Part shown: positions 23,631 through 32,933 of the stretch, piece by piece
Layout of the letters: each line of letters begins with the position of its first letter
Numbering within the stretch: the first letter of the stretch is position 1
DNA from: JAKPKF01 sp964536135
Lineage (GTDB): Bacteria > Patescibacteriota > Dojkabacteria > SC72
Length of the DNA stretch: 48,032 nucleotides
Direction: 5' to 3'
NCBI GenBank assembly: GCA_964536135.1
Contig: CAZHVM010000009.1
Location: forward strand, 1 to 48,032
Notes under the pieces: model-generated
Database searches by the model: none
What the model was told of the DNA's origin: nothing
What the model saw: only the letters and a program-made list of their open reading frames with translations
Program-made: the position numbers and the translations under genes

Positions 23631-25406
23631 ATGAATAGTAATGTTGAAGAAATTTCAAAATTAGAAAAAATAAGACACTCAGCTTCCCATGTACTAGCAC
23701 AGGCCGTACTTAAACTTTACCCTGATGTTAAGTTGGGTATAGGACCTGCAATAGATAATGGTTTCTACTATGATTTCGAATTCTCAGAACCTCTGGAAGA
23801 AGATGATCTCCCAAAGATAGAAAAAGAAATGAAAGAAATAATTAAACAGGATTTGCCGATAAAGCAAATCTTTATGAAGAGAAAAGAAGCTCAAGAATAT
23901 CTCCAAAAAACTGATCAAACATACAAGTTACAGTTACTAGAAGAAATCCCAGATAAAGAATTAAGCTTCTATATAACTGGTAGTAACGATTTCGCAGATC
24001 TTTGTAGAGGTCCCCATGTTGAAAGTACAAAGGAAATTGGGTTTGTAAAATTAACAAAAACCGCAGGTGCTTACTGGAAGGGTAATGAGAAAGAAAAAAT
24101 GTTAACCAGAATATACGGGACTGCTTTTGAAACTAAGGAAGAACTAAAAGATGCTATTGCAAAAATGCAATTAGCAGAACAAAGAAATCATAGAAAACTT
24201 GGAAAACAGTTGGAGCTATTTGCTATTATTCCAGAAATTGGACAAGGTTTACCCGTATGGCTTCCAAGAGGATACAAAATTAGAAGAATTCTTGAAGAGT
24301 ATATGCTTGACTTAGAAGAAGAGGCAGGATATTTACATATTTTAACTCCACATATTAACAAAGAAATTCTCTTTAAAACTTCTGGACACTTAGATTTCTA
24401 CAAAGAGTCTATGTATGCACCAATCGTTGTAGATGATGAGACTTACTATCTTAAGCCTATGAATTGTCCAGCAGGAATGATGGTTTATAACCTTTCTCCT
24501 AAAAGCTACAGGGATCTTCCATACAAACTTGGGGAATTTGGTACTGTATACAGGTATGAAAAAACAGGAGAACTGCATGGATTACAAAGAGTAAGAGGAT
24601 TTACACAAAATGATGCACATATCTTTTGTGCTCCTGATCAACTCGATAGCGTAATAAACGAAACCTTGGATTTACTCGATACATTCTACAAGGACGTTGG
24701 TTTTGACAACTACAAATTTAGGCTATCTCTCTCTGACTGGAAGCATAAAGCAGACAAGTATGCTGGAGATCCAAAAAGATGGGAATTTGCTGAACAAACT
24801 TTAAGAAAGGTCTTGAACGACAGAGGATTAGAATTTGAAGAAATTCCAGGAGATGCTGCGTTCTACGGGCCTAAGATTGATATACAAGCAGTTAATGTCT
24901 TTGGAAAAGAAGACTCTATTTCTACTATCCAGTTAGATTTCAATCTTCCTGATAGGTTTGACATCAAATATATCGATGAAGATGGAATAGAGAAACAGCC
25001 ATATATAATTCATAGGGCTCTAATTGGTTCTTTTGAAAGATTCTTTGCCTTCCTCATAGAACATCATGGGGGAGATTTCCCACTATGGCTTGCACCTGAA
25101 CAAGTTTACATAGTTCCGATTTCAGACAAACACAACGACTATGCGAAGCAGGTCTACAACAGTATCAAAGAAGCACATTTAAGAGTAAAGATAGATGACA
25201 GAGGTAAGAGCATGCAGTCCAAGATTAGAGATGCGGAGAAAATGAAAATCCCTTATATTATCATATTGGGAGACAAAGAAATGGAAACTGAAACAGTATC
25301 AATCAGAGCAAGAAAGAGCAAGGAACATGGGCTAATGAAGATACAAGAATTCATAGATACATTAAAAGAGGAAGTTCGCACAAAAGGAAATAACTCTGAT
25401 ATTTAA
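23631..25406 (+). CDS. thrS: ThrS, threonyl-tRNA synthetase without TGS domain
   Basis: A 591-residue class II synthetase. It begins directly with the editing domain (KIRHSASHVLAQAVLKLYP and DLCRGPHVEST), so the usual N-terminal TGS domain of about 60 residues is absent. The catalytic core shows MNCPAGMMVYN, the TVYRYEKTGELHGLQRVRGF motif (split TVYRYEKTGE / LHGLQRVRGF), TQNDAHIF, and HRALIGSFERFFAFLIE (motif 3). The C-terminal anticodon domain (APEQVYIVPIS) is intact. It leads an operon in the order thrS-infC-rpmI-rplT-pheS-pheT. Confidence 0.94.
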   Translation: MNSNVEEISKLEKIRHSASHVLAQAVLKLYPDVKLGIGPAIDNGFYYDFEFSEPLEEDDLPKIEKEMKEIIKQDLPIKQIFMKRKEAQEYLQKTDQTYKLQLLEEIPDKELSFYITGSNDFADLCRGPHVESTKEIGFVKLTKTAGAYWKGNEKEKMLTRIYGTAFETKEELKDAIAKMQLAEQRNHRKLGKQLELFAIIPEIGQGLPVWLPRGYKIRRILEEYMLDLEEEAGYLHILTPHINKEILFKTSGHLDFYKESMYAPIVVDDETYYLKPMNCPAGMMVYNLSPKSYRDLPYKLGEFGTVYRYEKTGELHGLQRVRGFTQNDAHIFCAPDQLDSVINETLDLLDTFYKDVGFDNYKFRLSLSDWKHKADKYAGDPKRWEFAEQTLRKVLNDRGLEFEEIPGDAAFYGPKIDIQAVNVFGKEDSISTIQLDFNLPDRFDIKYIDEDGIEKQPYIIHRALIGSFERFFAFLIEHHGGDFPLWLAPEQVYIVPISDKHNDYAKQVYNSIKEAHLRVKIDDRGKSMQSKIRDAEKMKIPYIIILGDKEMETETVSIRARKSKEHGLMKIQEFIDTLKEEVRTKGNNSDI

Positions 25407-25426
25407 ATTAATATAATAAATATTTA

Positions 25427-26038
25427 ATGTCTTACGGAGAGAAAAAAGAATTTAAAAAAGATTATGGTCCACGAGTAAACGATTACATTCGTGTACCACA
25501 AGTACAATTAATAGACGACAAGGGAGAGAATTTGGGTATTGTAGATACAGAACAAGCAAGAAAGCTAGCACTAAAGGCAGGACTAGATCTTGTAGAGGTA
25601 GGTTCAAGTGCTAAACCACCCGTGTGTAGAATAATGAACTTTTCAAAATACCTTTACGAACAAAACAAGAAAAAAAGGATGAATAAGGGTGGGAAAATGA
25701 AAGAGCAAAAAGAATTTAGATTTACACCTGTTATGGATGTAGGAGACACAAATCATAGAATAAAGAGAGCTTATGAATTTCTTTCAAAAGGACACCAAGT
25801 AAAGTTAACAATGGTCAAGAAAGGTAGACAGAGTATGGATCAAGCAAGAACAGTTTTTACTGAAATATTGACTAATTTTACAGATTATAGTAGTATCGAA
25901 GCCGAACCAAAGAGTGAAGGAAACAGAATTTCAATTACTTTTAAATCAGATGGCAAGACAAAAAACAAACAAAACAGCGAAGAAAAGAATCAGGTTATCC
26001 AACCCGAGGGGGAACAGAAAGCCGAAGTTAAGATATAA
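25427..26038 (+). CDS. infC: InfC, translation initiation factor IF3, with extra C-terminal tail
   Basis: A 203-residue IF3. The N-terminal domain has PRVNDYIRVPQVQLIDDKG and DLVEVGSSAKPPVCRIM; the C-terminal domain has KEFRFTPVMDVGDTNHRIKRA and KGHQVKLTMVKKGR. Both ribosome-binding domains are complete by about residue 175. The last 28 residues (polar, K/E/Q-rich) are read from DNA that also encodes the start of L35 in another frame. TATAAT ends 9 nt before the ATG. Confidence 0.94.
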   Translation: MSYGEKKEFKKDYGPRVNDYIRVPQVQLIDDKGENLGIVDTEQARKLALKAGLDLVEVGSSAKPPVCRIMNFSKYLYEQNKKKRMNKGGKMKEQKEFRFTPVMDVGDTNHRIKRAYEFLSKGHQVKLTMVKKGRQSMDQARTVFTEILTNFTDYSSIEAEPKSEGNRISITFKSDGKTKNKQNSEEKNQVIQPEGEQKAEVKI

Positions 26039-26162
26039 GCAAAGTCACCAAGGTCATTTGAAGACAAAAAGATCTTCAAGATCCAAGAGAAGGCAGCTTT
26101 CTAATGCCATTGTTGGTTCAACTAACGATAAAAAGATTAGAAGAAAAATAGTTAACATCTAG
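25950..26162 (+). CDS. rpmI: RpmI, ribosomal protein L35, overlapping infC
   Basis: A 70-residue basic protein starting MARQKTNKTAKKRIRLS, with KLRYKQSHQGHLKTKRS and SKRRQLSNAIV, matching L35 (KTNxxAKKR, H at the KSxK region, KRxL). An in-frame GTG 36 nt earlier (25914) is rejected because L35 begins with M(P/A)(K/R)xKT. The first 89 nt lie inside infC in another frame. Translation probably couples to infC. Order infC-rpmI-rplT is conserved across bacteria. Confidence 0.85.
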   Translation: MARQKTNKTAKKRIRLSNPRGNRKPKLRYKQSHQGHLKTKRSSRSKRRQLSNAIVGSTNDKKIRRKIVNI

Positions 26163-26172
26163 ATATACAAAC

Positions 26173-26511
26173 ATGAGAGTAAAAGGTGGAAAAGTAAGAA
26201 GTAGAAAACATAATAAAGTTCTAGCAGCTACAAAAGGATATAGAATGACCAAAAGTAACCTCTACAAGGTTGCACACGAGGCATATCTTCACGCTGGGCA
26301 ATATGCATACAATCACAGACAAAGAAAAGCAAGTGAAATGAGAAGAGTATGGATTTCCAGAATAAACGCAGCATGCAAAAATAACAACATTCAATACAAA
26401 GATTTAATTGATGGTCTCAAGAAAAAAGAAAGTATATTAAACAGAATGGTACTAGCAGATATCGCATACAATAATCCGAAGGTATTTTCCTTTATAGTAA
26501 AGTCTCTGTAG
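26173..26511 (+). CDS. rplT: RplT, ribosomal protein L20
   Basis: A 112-residue L20. Conserved parts are GKVRSRKHNKVLAATKGYR, HAGQYAYNHRQRKASEMRRVWISRINAA (split HAGQYAYNHRQRK and MRRVWISRINAA) and ILADIAYN-type NRMVLADIAYNNP. L20 is needed early in 50S assembly and, in other bacteria, represses its own operon by binding mRNA. It begins 10 nt after rpmI. Its stop codon is part of the first stem of an attenuator-like structure. Confidence 0.94.
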   Translation: MRVKGGKVRSRKHNKVLAATKGYRMTKSNLYKVAHEAYLHAGQYAYNHRQRKASEMRRVWISRINAACKNNNIQYKDLIDGLKKKESILNRMVLADIAYNNPKVFSFIVKSL

Positions 26512-26565
26512 AGTACCTTAACTTTTGGCATTTAAAGGACTCTACAAAGGGTCCTTTTTCTTTTT
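26508..26565 (+). terminator. Intrinsic terminator with competing upstream stem (rplT-pheS)
   Basis: The terminator is AAAGGAC (26534-26540) / GTCCTTT (26551-26557) with a 10-nt loop followed by TTCTTTTT. A rival stem pairs GTAGAGT-A-CCTT (26508-26519, starting in the rplT stop) with AAGGACTCTAC (26535-26545), one bulged A, consuming the terminator's left arm. The two cannot coexist, which is the logic of an attenuator. It sits just before pheS. Confidence 0.75.
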
Positions 26566-26592
26566 AAGATAAAAATATACAATATAAAAAGT

Positions 26593-27621
26593 ATGTATAC
26601 ATTAAAGACACTAGAAAAGATAAAAACCGAGATTTTAGAAAACAGTCGCAGTTACTCTGAATTCAAAGAGAGATATCTTGGGACTAAAGGTCTTGTTACA
26701 CTCGCATTAAAAAATATTACATCTATAGACAAAAAGGATAGGGCAGAGTATGGGAAACAAATTAATGAGATAAAAAACATTTGTAACGATATTCTTCTAA
26801 AGAAAAAATCCCAAGAGGAAAAAATGAATATAAGTGAAAAAATTGATCCAACAGCTCCTTTTGATGTAAACACACCTTCAGAGAAATTACCTGAGATCTT
26901 GGATTTAAAAGGTTCCAAACATCCACTACATAAAGAGGTAGAAATATTCGCAGATATATTTAAAAGCATGGGCTTTGATATATTGGAAAGTAGACAACTT
27001 GACGACGACTACCATATGTTTGAATCTCTAAACTTTCCCAAAGGACACCCCGCAAGAGATATGTATGATACTTTCTGGACAGAGGATGGCTTTGTACTAC
27101 CAGCACACACATCTACAATGCAAAACAGAGCTCTGAAGAAATTTGGCCCTCCACCAATTAGAGTTGTACTTCCAGGTAGATGTTTTAGAAACGAAGCAAC
27201 AGATGCTAGTCATGAACATACCTTTTACCAAATAGAGGGGATTTACATTGACAAAGATATATCACTAGCAAATATGCAAGCAACAATTAAAACATTCTTA
27301 GAAGCATATCTACAAAAAGAATTGGAAGTAAAAATACAGCCAGCATTCTTCCCATTTACAGAACCAGATTGTGAATTCATAATTAGCTGTCCCTTCTGTG
27401 ACAAAGCAGGATGCTCTACATGCAATCATTCTGGATGGATAGAACTAATGGGGTGTGGAATGATTCATCCAAATGTCCTCAAGCAAGGTGGAATTGATCC
27501 AGACATATATTCTGGTTTTGCATGGGGATTTGGTGTAGATAGATTAACAATGATAAAACTCGGAATAAAAGACATCCGTCTCCTTAGAGATTCTAACCTT
27601 AATTTCCTTAGACAATTCTAA
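26593..27621 (+). CDS. pheS: PheS, phenylalanyl-tRNA synthetase alpha chain
   Basis: A 342-residue class II catalytic subunit. An N-terminal coiled coil (about 1-85) leads to the core: motif 2 GRCFRNEATDASHEHTFYQIEG (GRCFRNEATD, SHEHTFYQIEG), the PAFFPFTEP pocket, a four-cysteine loop CPFCDKAGCSTC, GCGMIHPNVL and motif 3 GFAWGFGVDRLTMIKLG. Length fits the bacterial alpha chain. It starts 81 nt after rplT behind the terminator structure; TACAAT ends 9 nt before the ATG, so it may also have its own promoter. Confidence 0.95.
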   Translation: MYTLKTLEKIKTEILENSRSYSEFKERYLGTKGLVTLALKNITSIDKKDRAEYGKQINEIKNICNDILLKKKSQEEKMNISEKIDPTAPFDVNTPSEKLPEILDLKGSKHPLHKEVEIFADIFKSMGFDILESRQLDDDYHMFESLNFPKGHPARDMYDTFWTEDGFVLPAHTSTMQNRALKKFGPPPIRVVLPGRCFRNEATDASHEHTFYQIEGIYIDKDISLANMQATIKTFLEAYLQKELEVKIQPAFFPFTEPDCEFIISCPFCDKAGCSTCNHSGWIELMGCGMIHPNVLKQGGIDPDIYSGFAWGFGVDRLTMIKLGIKDIRLLRDSNLNFLRQF

Positions 27622-27622
27622 T

Positions 27623-30112
27623 ATGAAAGTATCCATTAACTTACTAAAAAAACTAAGTGGAGTAGAACTAGAGGATAAAGAGATTGTTAAATTAATATCT
27701 GAGCATATTGGACAGGTAGAAGATTTCCATGATTTAAGAGAGGACTACAAAGATATAGTCATTGCAGAGATAATGGAAAAACAAGAACATCCAAATGCAG
27801 ATAAATTGGGTGTTTACAAAATCTCGGATGGTAAAGACAAATTAATACAAGTTGTAGCAGGAGACAAAACCCTTGAGGTTGGCGACAAAGTAGTATATCT
27901 GAGACCAGGTAGTACAGTACCATACACTATATATACCGAACCACAGCCTGTTGTAATTTCAAAAAGAAAAATGAGAGATATTGAATCCAACGGTATGATG
28001 GGTGCAGAAAAAGAATTAAACATTGGTCCAGATTACACTCGTGTTTTAAGACTTCCAAAAGATGTCCCTGTTGGAGAAAGCTTTTCGAAGTACTACGAAT
28101 TAGACGATACTATAGTAGATATTGAAAACAAAGCACTAACAAATAGGGGAGATCTATTTGGAGTACTAGGATTAGCAAGAGAGCTAGCGGCTATCACAAA
28201 TAATCACTTTGAATCCCCAAAATGGTATACAGAAGATAATATACATTACACAGAAGAGAAAAGTTGCTTGGACATAAATATAACTAATGATGCAGAGATT
28301 CTTTGCCCTAGATATACCGCTATTTCTTTTGACAATATTAATATTAAAGATTCTCCTATATGGTTGAAATCTTTCCTCATTAAATCTGGAATAGCTTCCA
28401 TAAATAATGTCGTAGATATTACAAACTATCTCTCAAACCTCATCGGACAGCCTCTTCATGCATTTGACTATGACAAGCTAGTAAAAAATGACCCAAATGC
28501 TAAAGGAATTGCGAATATAAATATAAGAATGGCAAAAGCAGGAGAAAAAATGCTTGCACTAGATAACAAGCTCTATGAACTTGATGGGGAAACTATGGTT
28601 ATTGCAGATAGTACAAATCCAATAGCAATAGCTGGAATCATCGGTGGTAGCGATACACAAGTCGATGAGAATACAAAAAGGATTGTACTTGAATGTGCTA
28701 ATTTCGACAAAACATCCATAAGAAAGACATCTATGAGACTTGGCATCTCTACAGAAGCGGCTACAAAATTTAAACATGCAATCAGTCCATATACCTGTAT
28801 TCCGACATTAATAAAAGCAATAGAGCTCGTAAAAGAGCTATCTGGTGGTTCCTTAGCCTCAGAGATAGTAGATATCTATCCATTACCATTAGACAAGAGA
28901 TCCCTTTCATTTTCTCTAAATTCCCTAAATAAACATTTAGGAACAGAGTTATCTAAAGAAACTATCGAAACAATTCTTTCAAATATGGAATATAAAGTTG
29001 ATACAAAAAAAAAGGAATATATCAAAGTACAAATACCATACTGGAGAATGGATATAGATATTAAGGAAGATATCTTCGAGGACATAGGAAGGATATACGG
29101 TTACAACAATATTCAAATATCTTTACCTACAAGAAATATTCAGCCATCTGGTACAAATGAACTTTACAATCTAAAAAGAAAAATTAGAGAGATTCTTTCA
29201 AATAGTGGTGCTAACGAAATTGACACATACAGTTTTACAAATATTGAGACATTAAAAAAATGCAATCAAGATCCAGAGTTAGCATTTAGAGTTAAAAATG
29301 CTCTGGCTCCTGAGCTTTCACTCATGCGTACCTCTTTAGTATCTTCTTTACTAACAAAAACTGAAGAGAATATTCAAAGGGGATTTAACAAATTTGTTCT
29401 TTTTGAGATGAATATATCTCACCAAAAAAACCTAACAGATGGTGCAGGTCTTCCCCTAGAATCTTGGTATCTTTCTACAGTAATAGTAGATTCTACAAAT
29501 ACTTCTAATACCTCACCTTTCTACTTAGCAAAAAGATACTTAAGCAAAATTCTTGATACCATACATATAGAAGATATACAGTACGTTTTGGTTTCTGAGA
29601 GTAGTGAGAAAGATCTTCCTTCAAGTATAAAAAACCTAATATACTCATTTGAGCCAAACAGAGCAGCTTTAATTACATATAGAAAGCAAGTACTTGGTGT
29701 AATAGGGGAATTTAGTACTCTTGTGAAGAATAATTTCAAACTTCCAGAATACTCTGCAGGATTTGAGATAGATCTTAACTCTTTACTCGAAATAAAGTCA
29801 AAAATAAAAATATATCAAGAAGTTCCTAAATATCCTTCAAGCATTAAGGACTTGTGTGTAGAAGTAGATAAAAAGGTTAAATATATAGAGCTAGAGACTG
29901 AAATACAAAAGATTGTAAATAAAGAGAATCTTTGGGGAGAGGTTACATGTATAGATATTTACTTAAAGAACAGGGACGATTTTAAAAAGAGGATTACTTT
30001 TAGATTAAATCTAAAGAACTTCGACAAGACATTAGAAAGTAAAGATATTGTAGAAATAATAAAGAAAATTGAAAGAAAATTGAAAGAAAAATTTCAATCC
30101 AAGATCATCTAG
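27623..30112 (+). CDS. pheT: PheT, phenylalanyl-tRNA synthetase beta chain
   Basis: An 829-residue beta subunit. Domains in order: tRNA-binding EMAP-like domain (about 40-150, IAEIMEKQEHPNADKLGVY, VVAGDKTLEVGDKV), B3/4 editing domain with LVKELSGG and AATKFKHAISP nearby, B5 domain (LNKHLGTELSKETIETIL), catalytic-like core (YSFTNIETLKK, LMRTSLVSSLL) and the C-terminal anticodon-binding ferredoxin fold (VPKYPSSIKDLCVEVD). It starts 1 nt after pheS. Its TAG interlocks with that of the PBP1A gene (CTAG, 30109-30112). Confidence 0.94.
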   Translation: MKVSINLLKKLSGVELEDKEIVKLISEHIGQVEDFHDLREDYKDIVIAEIMEKQEHPNADKLGVYKISDGKDKLIQVVAGDKTLEVGDKVVYLRPGSTVPYTIYTEPQPVVISKRKMRDIESNGMMGAEKELNIGPDYTRVLRLPKDVPVGESFSKYYELDDTIVDIENKALTNRGDLFGVLGLARELAAITNNHFESPKWYTEDNIHYTEEKSCLDINITNDAEILCPRYTAISFDNINIKDSPIWLKSFLIKSGIASINNVVDITNYLSNLIGQPLHAFDYDKLVKNDPNAKGIANINIRMAKAGEKMLALDNKLYELDGETMVIADSTNPIAIAGIIGGSDTQVDENTKRIVLECANFDKTSIRKTSMRLGISTEAATKFKHAISPYTCIPTLIKAIELVKELSGGSLASEIVDIYPLPLDKRSLSFSLNSLNKHLGTELSKETIETILSNMEYKVDTKKKEYIKVQIPYWRMDIDIKEDIFEDIGRIYGYNNIQISLPTRNIQPSGTNELYNLKRKIREILSNSGANEIDTYSFTNIETLKKCNQDPELAFRVKNALAPELSLMRTSLVSSLLTKTEENIQRGFNKFVLFEMNISHQKNLTDGAGLPLESWYLSTVIVDSTNTSNTSPFYLAKRYLSKILDTIHIEDIQYVLVSESSEKDLPSSIKNLIYSFEPNRAALITYRKQVLGVIGEFSTLVKNNFKLPEYSAGFEIDLNSLLEIKSKIKIYQEVPKYPSSIKDLCVEVDKKVKYIELETEIQKIVNKENLWGEVTCIDIYLKNRDDFKKRITFRLNLKNFDKTLESKDIVEIIKKIERKLKEKFQSKII

Positions 30113-32817
30113 GTTCCTTCATTTGCAGTTACATCAATAGTTACACTTTTTGTTGCAGTTTTGCCTTTGTTATCTACCACAGTAATTGTAATAGTATGGT
30201 TTCCAAGAGATGTAGATGGATCTACAAAGTAGTTAATCACAAAAGTTCCATTTGCATTAACAGAGCTACCTGCGATATTCGAACCATCAAGCTTAGCTTC
30301 AAAAGTTGCAATACTCTCCATTACACTTATAGATCCAGAAATCTCAAGATTTGTTCCTTTTACAACCTTTTGTGCATTAATTGGAGTCGTTAGTTCAAGC
30401 AAAGGAGCATTGTCAGGCCCCAAAGGTAGTGGACATATCCCTGTTGCTGGAGCTTTTGGTAGATATGCGGAATTTTTGATATTAAGTAAATACTTTGTAT
30501 ATGCATCTCTTTGATACTGATTCTCCAATGTAGTAGAAAGTACAATCTTTGTAATTGTTAGTCCATATTTTCTTGCTGCTTCTAAATTCTCAGGAATTAA
30601 TCCATTTGCTTTACATATCTCATATGCTTTTCTGTTATCAACCTGTGGAGCTCTACCAGAGATATACACAGAAGCTTCTTTCTTACAACTTACACCTTCA
30701 GCTGGAGTAGCACCCGTATCGGTACAAACTACAGTAGATAGAACACCTGCGGGTCTATTGTAGGTAGAAGGAGCATATCTCGATGCTACCCTTGTCATGA
30801 ACGAATTAGCAATACCCAAAGGAACTGTAGAACCCCATGCCCCTGGCAATATCTTATTATTGTTATTTCCATTCCATACACCAACAACTAGGTTAGGATG
30901 GTACAGAATTGTAGTTAAATCCTTTGGACCATCAGTAGTTCCAGTCTTACCACATATTCTTTTCCCATTTACTGTATACTTAGCATTACTTGGTCTATCA
31001 TTCATACCTCCCAAATCACATAACATCCAATTAAGAAGATATATCTCTTTTTCATCAAATACTCTCTGTCCCTTGTTCTCTCCAGCTTCCTTCAGTATCT
31101 CTCCCTTGGAATCCTCAACTTTGAGAATAGAGACAACATCACGTTTAATACCACCAGTCGCAAATACAGCAAACCCCGCTGTATGTTCCAAAAGTTTCTC
31201 TTCTCCAGAACCCAACGCAAGACTTAAACCATAAGACTCTTTACTTGAGAAATTTGTAATACCAACCTTCTGCATGGTCTGAAGAAATGCATCAATTCCA
31301 ACAAGCTGAAGATTGTACACAGCGGAAACATTACGCGACTCAACAACAGCTTTTCTAGTTGTAATTAGTCCCATATACTTACTATCCCAATTCTTTGGAT
31401 CATATGTTCCAAACTTTATCTCTCCCAAATCTGGCGACACCATCCATGGACCATACCCTTGTGTAATTGCAGTTAAATATACAAAAGGTTTAACAGAAGA
31501 ACCCATTTGTCTGTTACTCAACGCAATATTTACATTCCCATCTACTCGGGGATCCTCAACATTCCAATAATCTACAGAACCAACCATAGCAAGAAGCTGA
31601 CCAGTTTTAGGATCTATAACTACCATTGAGCCATTATGTACATTGTACCTCTTCGCACCATCTACACCTTTAATAATCTCTTCTTCAGCAATTTTCTGTA
31701 TTGAGGAATCCAGAGAAGTCGTAACTTTCAAGCCACCCCTCTCTACACGATCTACACCAAATTCCTTCTCTAACAAACTTTTAACATAAAATACAAAATG
31801 TGGTGCTTCAATATCAATTCTTTTTGTTCGATATACTAAAACCTCATCCTTGGCAGCCTGTATTTCCTCCTCTGTAACACCCGTTAGATTCTTATATCTT
31901 AGCATCTGATCTAGGACATACGTTTGCCTTACTTTTGCTAAATCTGGATTAGTTCCATACAAAGGTGAGTAAACTCCAGGACTCTGTATCAGACCCGCAA
32001 TTAAGGCACTCTCTGCAAGATCTAAGTCGCTAACACTTTTCCCAAAATACGCATTAGATGCAGCTTCAAATCCGTAATTAACACCTCCTAAAGGAATCTC
32101 ATTCATATACATCTGCAAAATCTCATCCTTAGAAAAGGATTGCTCAACTTGCATTGTAATTAGAATCTCTTTAATCTTTCTGGAATATGTTTGCTCATAT
32201 GCTTCTTCACCAAGGATATCGTACAAAATAGTTGTTTTTACCAACTGCTGTGTAATTGTACTAGCACCTCTAACAATGGTACCAGCTGTAAAATTCTGTA
32301 CTACAGCTTTAGCTATTCCAAGGTAATCAATGCCCTTATGTTGGTAAAATTCTATATCTTCAGCAGCTAACAATGCCCATTTTGTATGCTCTTGTACCTT
32401 GTCAATCGAGACAAATTCTCTGTTTTGTTCACCATATACAGTATAAAGAAGCTTCCCATCCCTATCAAAAATCTGTGTACTTTGATCAGAAGTTCTCTCA
32501 ACCAACTCATCAGGAGAGGGTAGAGAACTTTGCAAATTTTTAAGATAGAGACCCAATCCAAGTAGACCAAGACAACCAATAAAGAAACAAATACCAATAA
32601 ATATATATATTGCTTTTTTTAATTTCTTTTTGAACGGTGTCAATTTCCCTGCTGTATTCAAATTCTTGGTTGCTTTTGTTTTTTTATTTATATTTGCCGA
32701 ATTATATTTTTTAAAATTGTTGTATCTTGCAAAATCCATTCTCTTAAGAAACTTTTCACTTGACGAAGATCCACCTCTTCTCCTTGAACTATTCGTTATA
32801 CCTACACTATATCTCAT
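30109..32817 (-). CDS. Class A penicillin-binding protein (PBP1A type) with C-terminal Ig-like domain
   Basis: A 902-residue bifunctional enzyme. It has a basic cytosolic tail of about 70 residues, one membrane helix (about 71-93), a GT51 glycosyltransferase (AAEDIEFYQHKGIDYLG near 150; GASTITQQLVK; EIPLGGVNYGFEAAS) and a transpeptidase with S-S-V-K near 440 (MGSSVKPFVY), S-R-N (VVESRNVSA) and KTG near 622 (GKTGTTDGPKD). The last 100 residues form an Ig-like fold (LTTPINAQKVVKGTNLEISG, NHTITITVVDNKGKTATKSV). It makes and crosslinks glycan strands; the added domain may bind the wall. Confidence 0.93.
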   Translation of the reverse strand: MRYSVGITNSSRRRGGSSSSEKFLKRMDFARYNNFKKYNSANINKKTKATKNLNTAGKLTPFKKKLKKAIYIFIGICFFIGCLGLLGLGLYLKNLQSSLPSPDELVERTSDQSTQIFDRDGKLLYTVYGEQNREFVSIDKVQEHTKWALLAAEDIEFYQHKGIDYLGIAKAVVQNFTAGTIVRGASTITQQLVKTTILYDILGEEAYEQTYSRKIKEILITMQVEQSFSKDEILQMYMNEIPLGGVNYGFEAASNAYFGKSVSDLDLAESALIAGLIQSPGVYSPLYGTNPDLAKVRQTYVLDQMLRYKNLTGVTEEEIQAAKDEVLVYRTKRIDIEAPHFVFYVKSLLEKEFGVDRVERGGLKVTTSLDSSIQKIAEEEIIKGVDGAKRYNVHNGSMVVIDPKTGQLLAMVGSVDYWNVEDPRVDGNVNIALSNRQMGSSVKPFVYLTAITQGYGPWMVSPDLGEIKFGTYDPKNWDSKYMGLITTRKAVVESRNVSAVYNLQLVGIDAFLQTMQKVGITNFSSKESYGLSLALGSGEEKLLEHTAGFAVFATGGIKRDVVSILKVEDSKGEILKEAGENKGQRVFDEKEIYLLNWMLCDLGGMNDRPSNAKYTVNGKRICGKTGTTDGPKDLTTILYHPNLVVGVWNGNNNNKILPGAWGSTVPLGIANSFMTRVASRYAPSTYNRPAGVLSTVVCTDTGATPAEGVSCKKEASVYISGRAPQVDNRKAYEICKANGLIPENLEAARKYGLTITKIVLSTTLENQYQRDAYTKYLLNIKNSAYLPKAPATGICPLPLGPDNAPLLELTTPINAQKVVKGTNLEISGSISVMESIATFEAKLDGSNIAGSSVNANGTFVINYFVDPSTSLGNHTITITVVDNKGKTATKSVTIDVTANEGT

Positions 32818-32844
32818 TGAAAACCTTACATTAATTAATACTTT

Positions 32845-32873
32845 AATATAGCTGAATTGACTTTAACTTTCAA
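32845..32873 (-). promoter_or_regulatory. Promoter of the PBP1A gene
   Basis: On the minus strand TTGAAA (32873-32868), a 17-bp spacer and TATATT (32850-32845) predict a start near 32838 and a 21-nt leader. The leader has a weak Shine-Dalgarno (TAAGG) about 8 nt before the ATG at 32817, so this transcript is not leaderless. Confidence 0.6.
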
Positions 32874-32897
32874 GACTAAATTATTACTTTTTGTAAT

Positions 32898-32912
32898 CTT
32901 TCTGTAAGAAAG
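32898..32912 (+). promoter_or_regulatory. Palindrome upstream of the response-regulator-like gene
   Basis: CTTTCT-GTA-AGAAAG is a perfect 6-bp-arm palindrome ending 7 nt before a -10-like TAAAAT (32920-32925), which itself ends 8 nt before the ATG at 32934. It sits where a -35 or an operator would be, between divergent genes, and is a candidate site for the protein encoded next to it. Confidence 0.4.
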
Positions 32913-32933
32913 TTAGTTTTAAAATATTAAAGT

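Noticed and set aside
25914..25949. L35 starting at GTG 25914.
   Set aside because: The extra 12 residues do not resemble L35, whose N-terminus begins right at the ATG 25950 (MARQKT).
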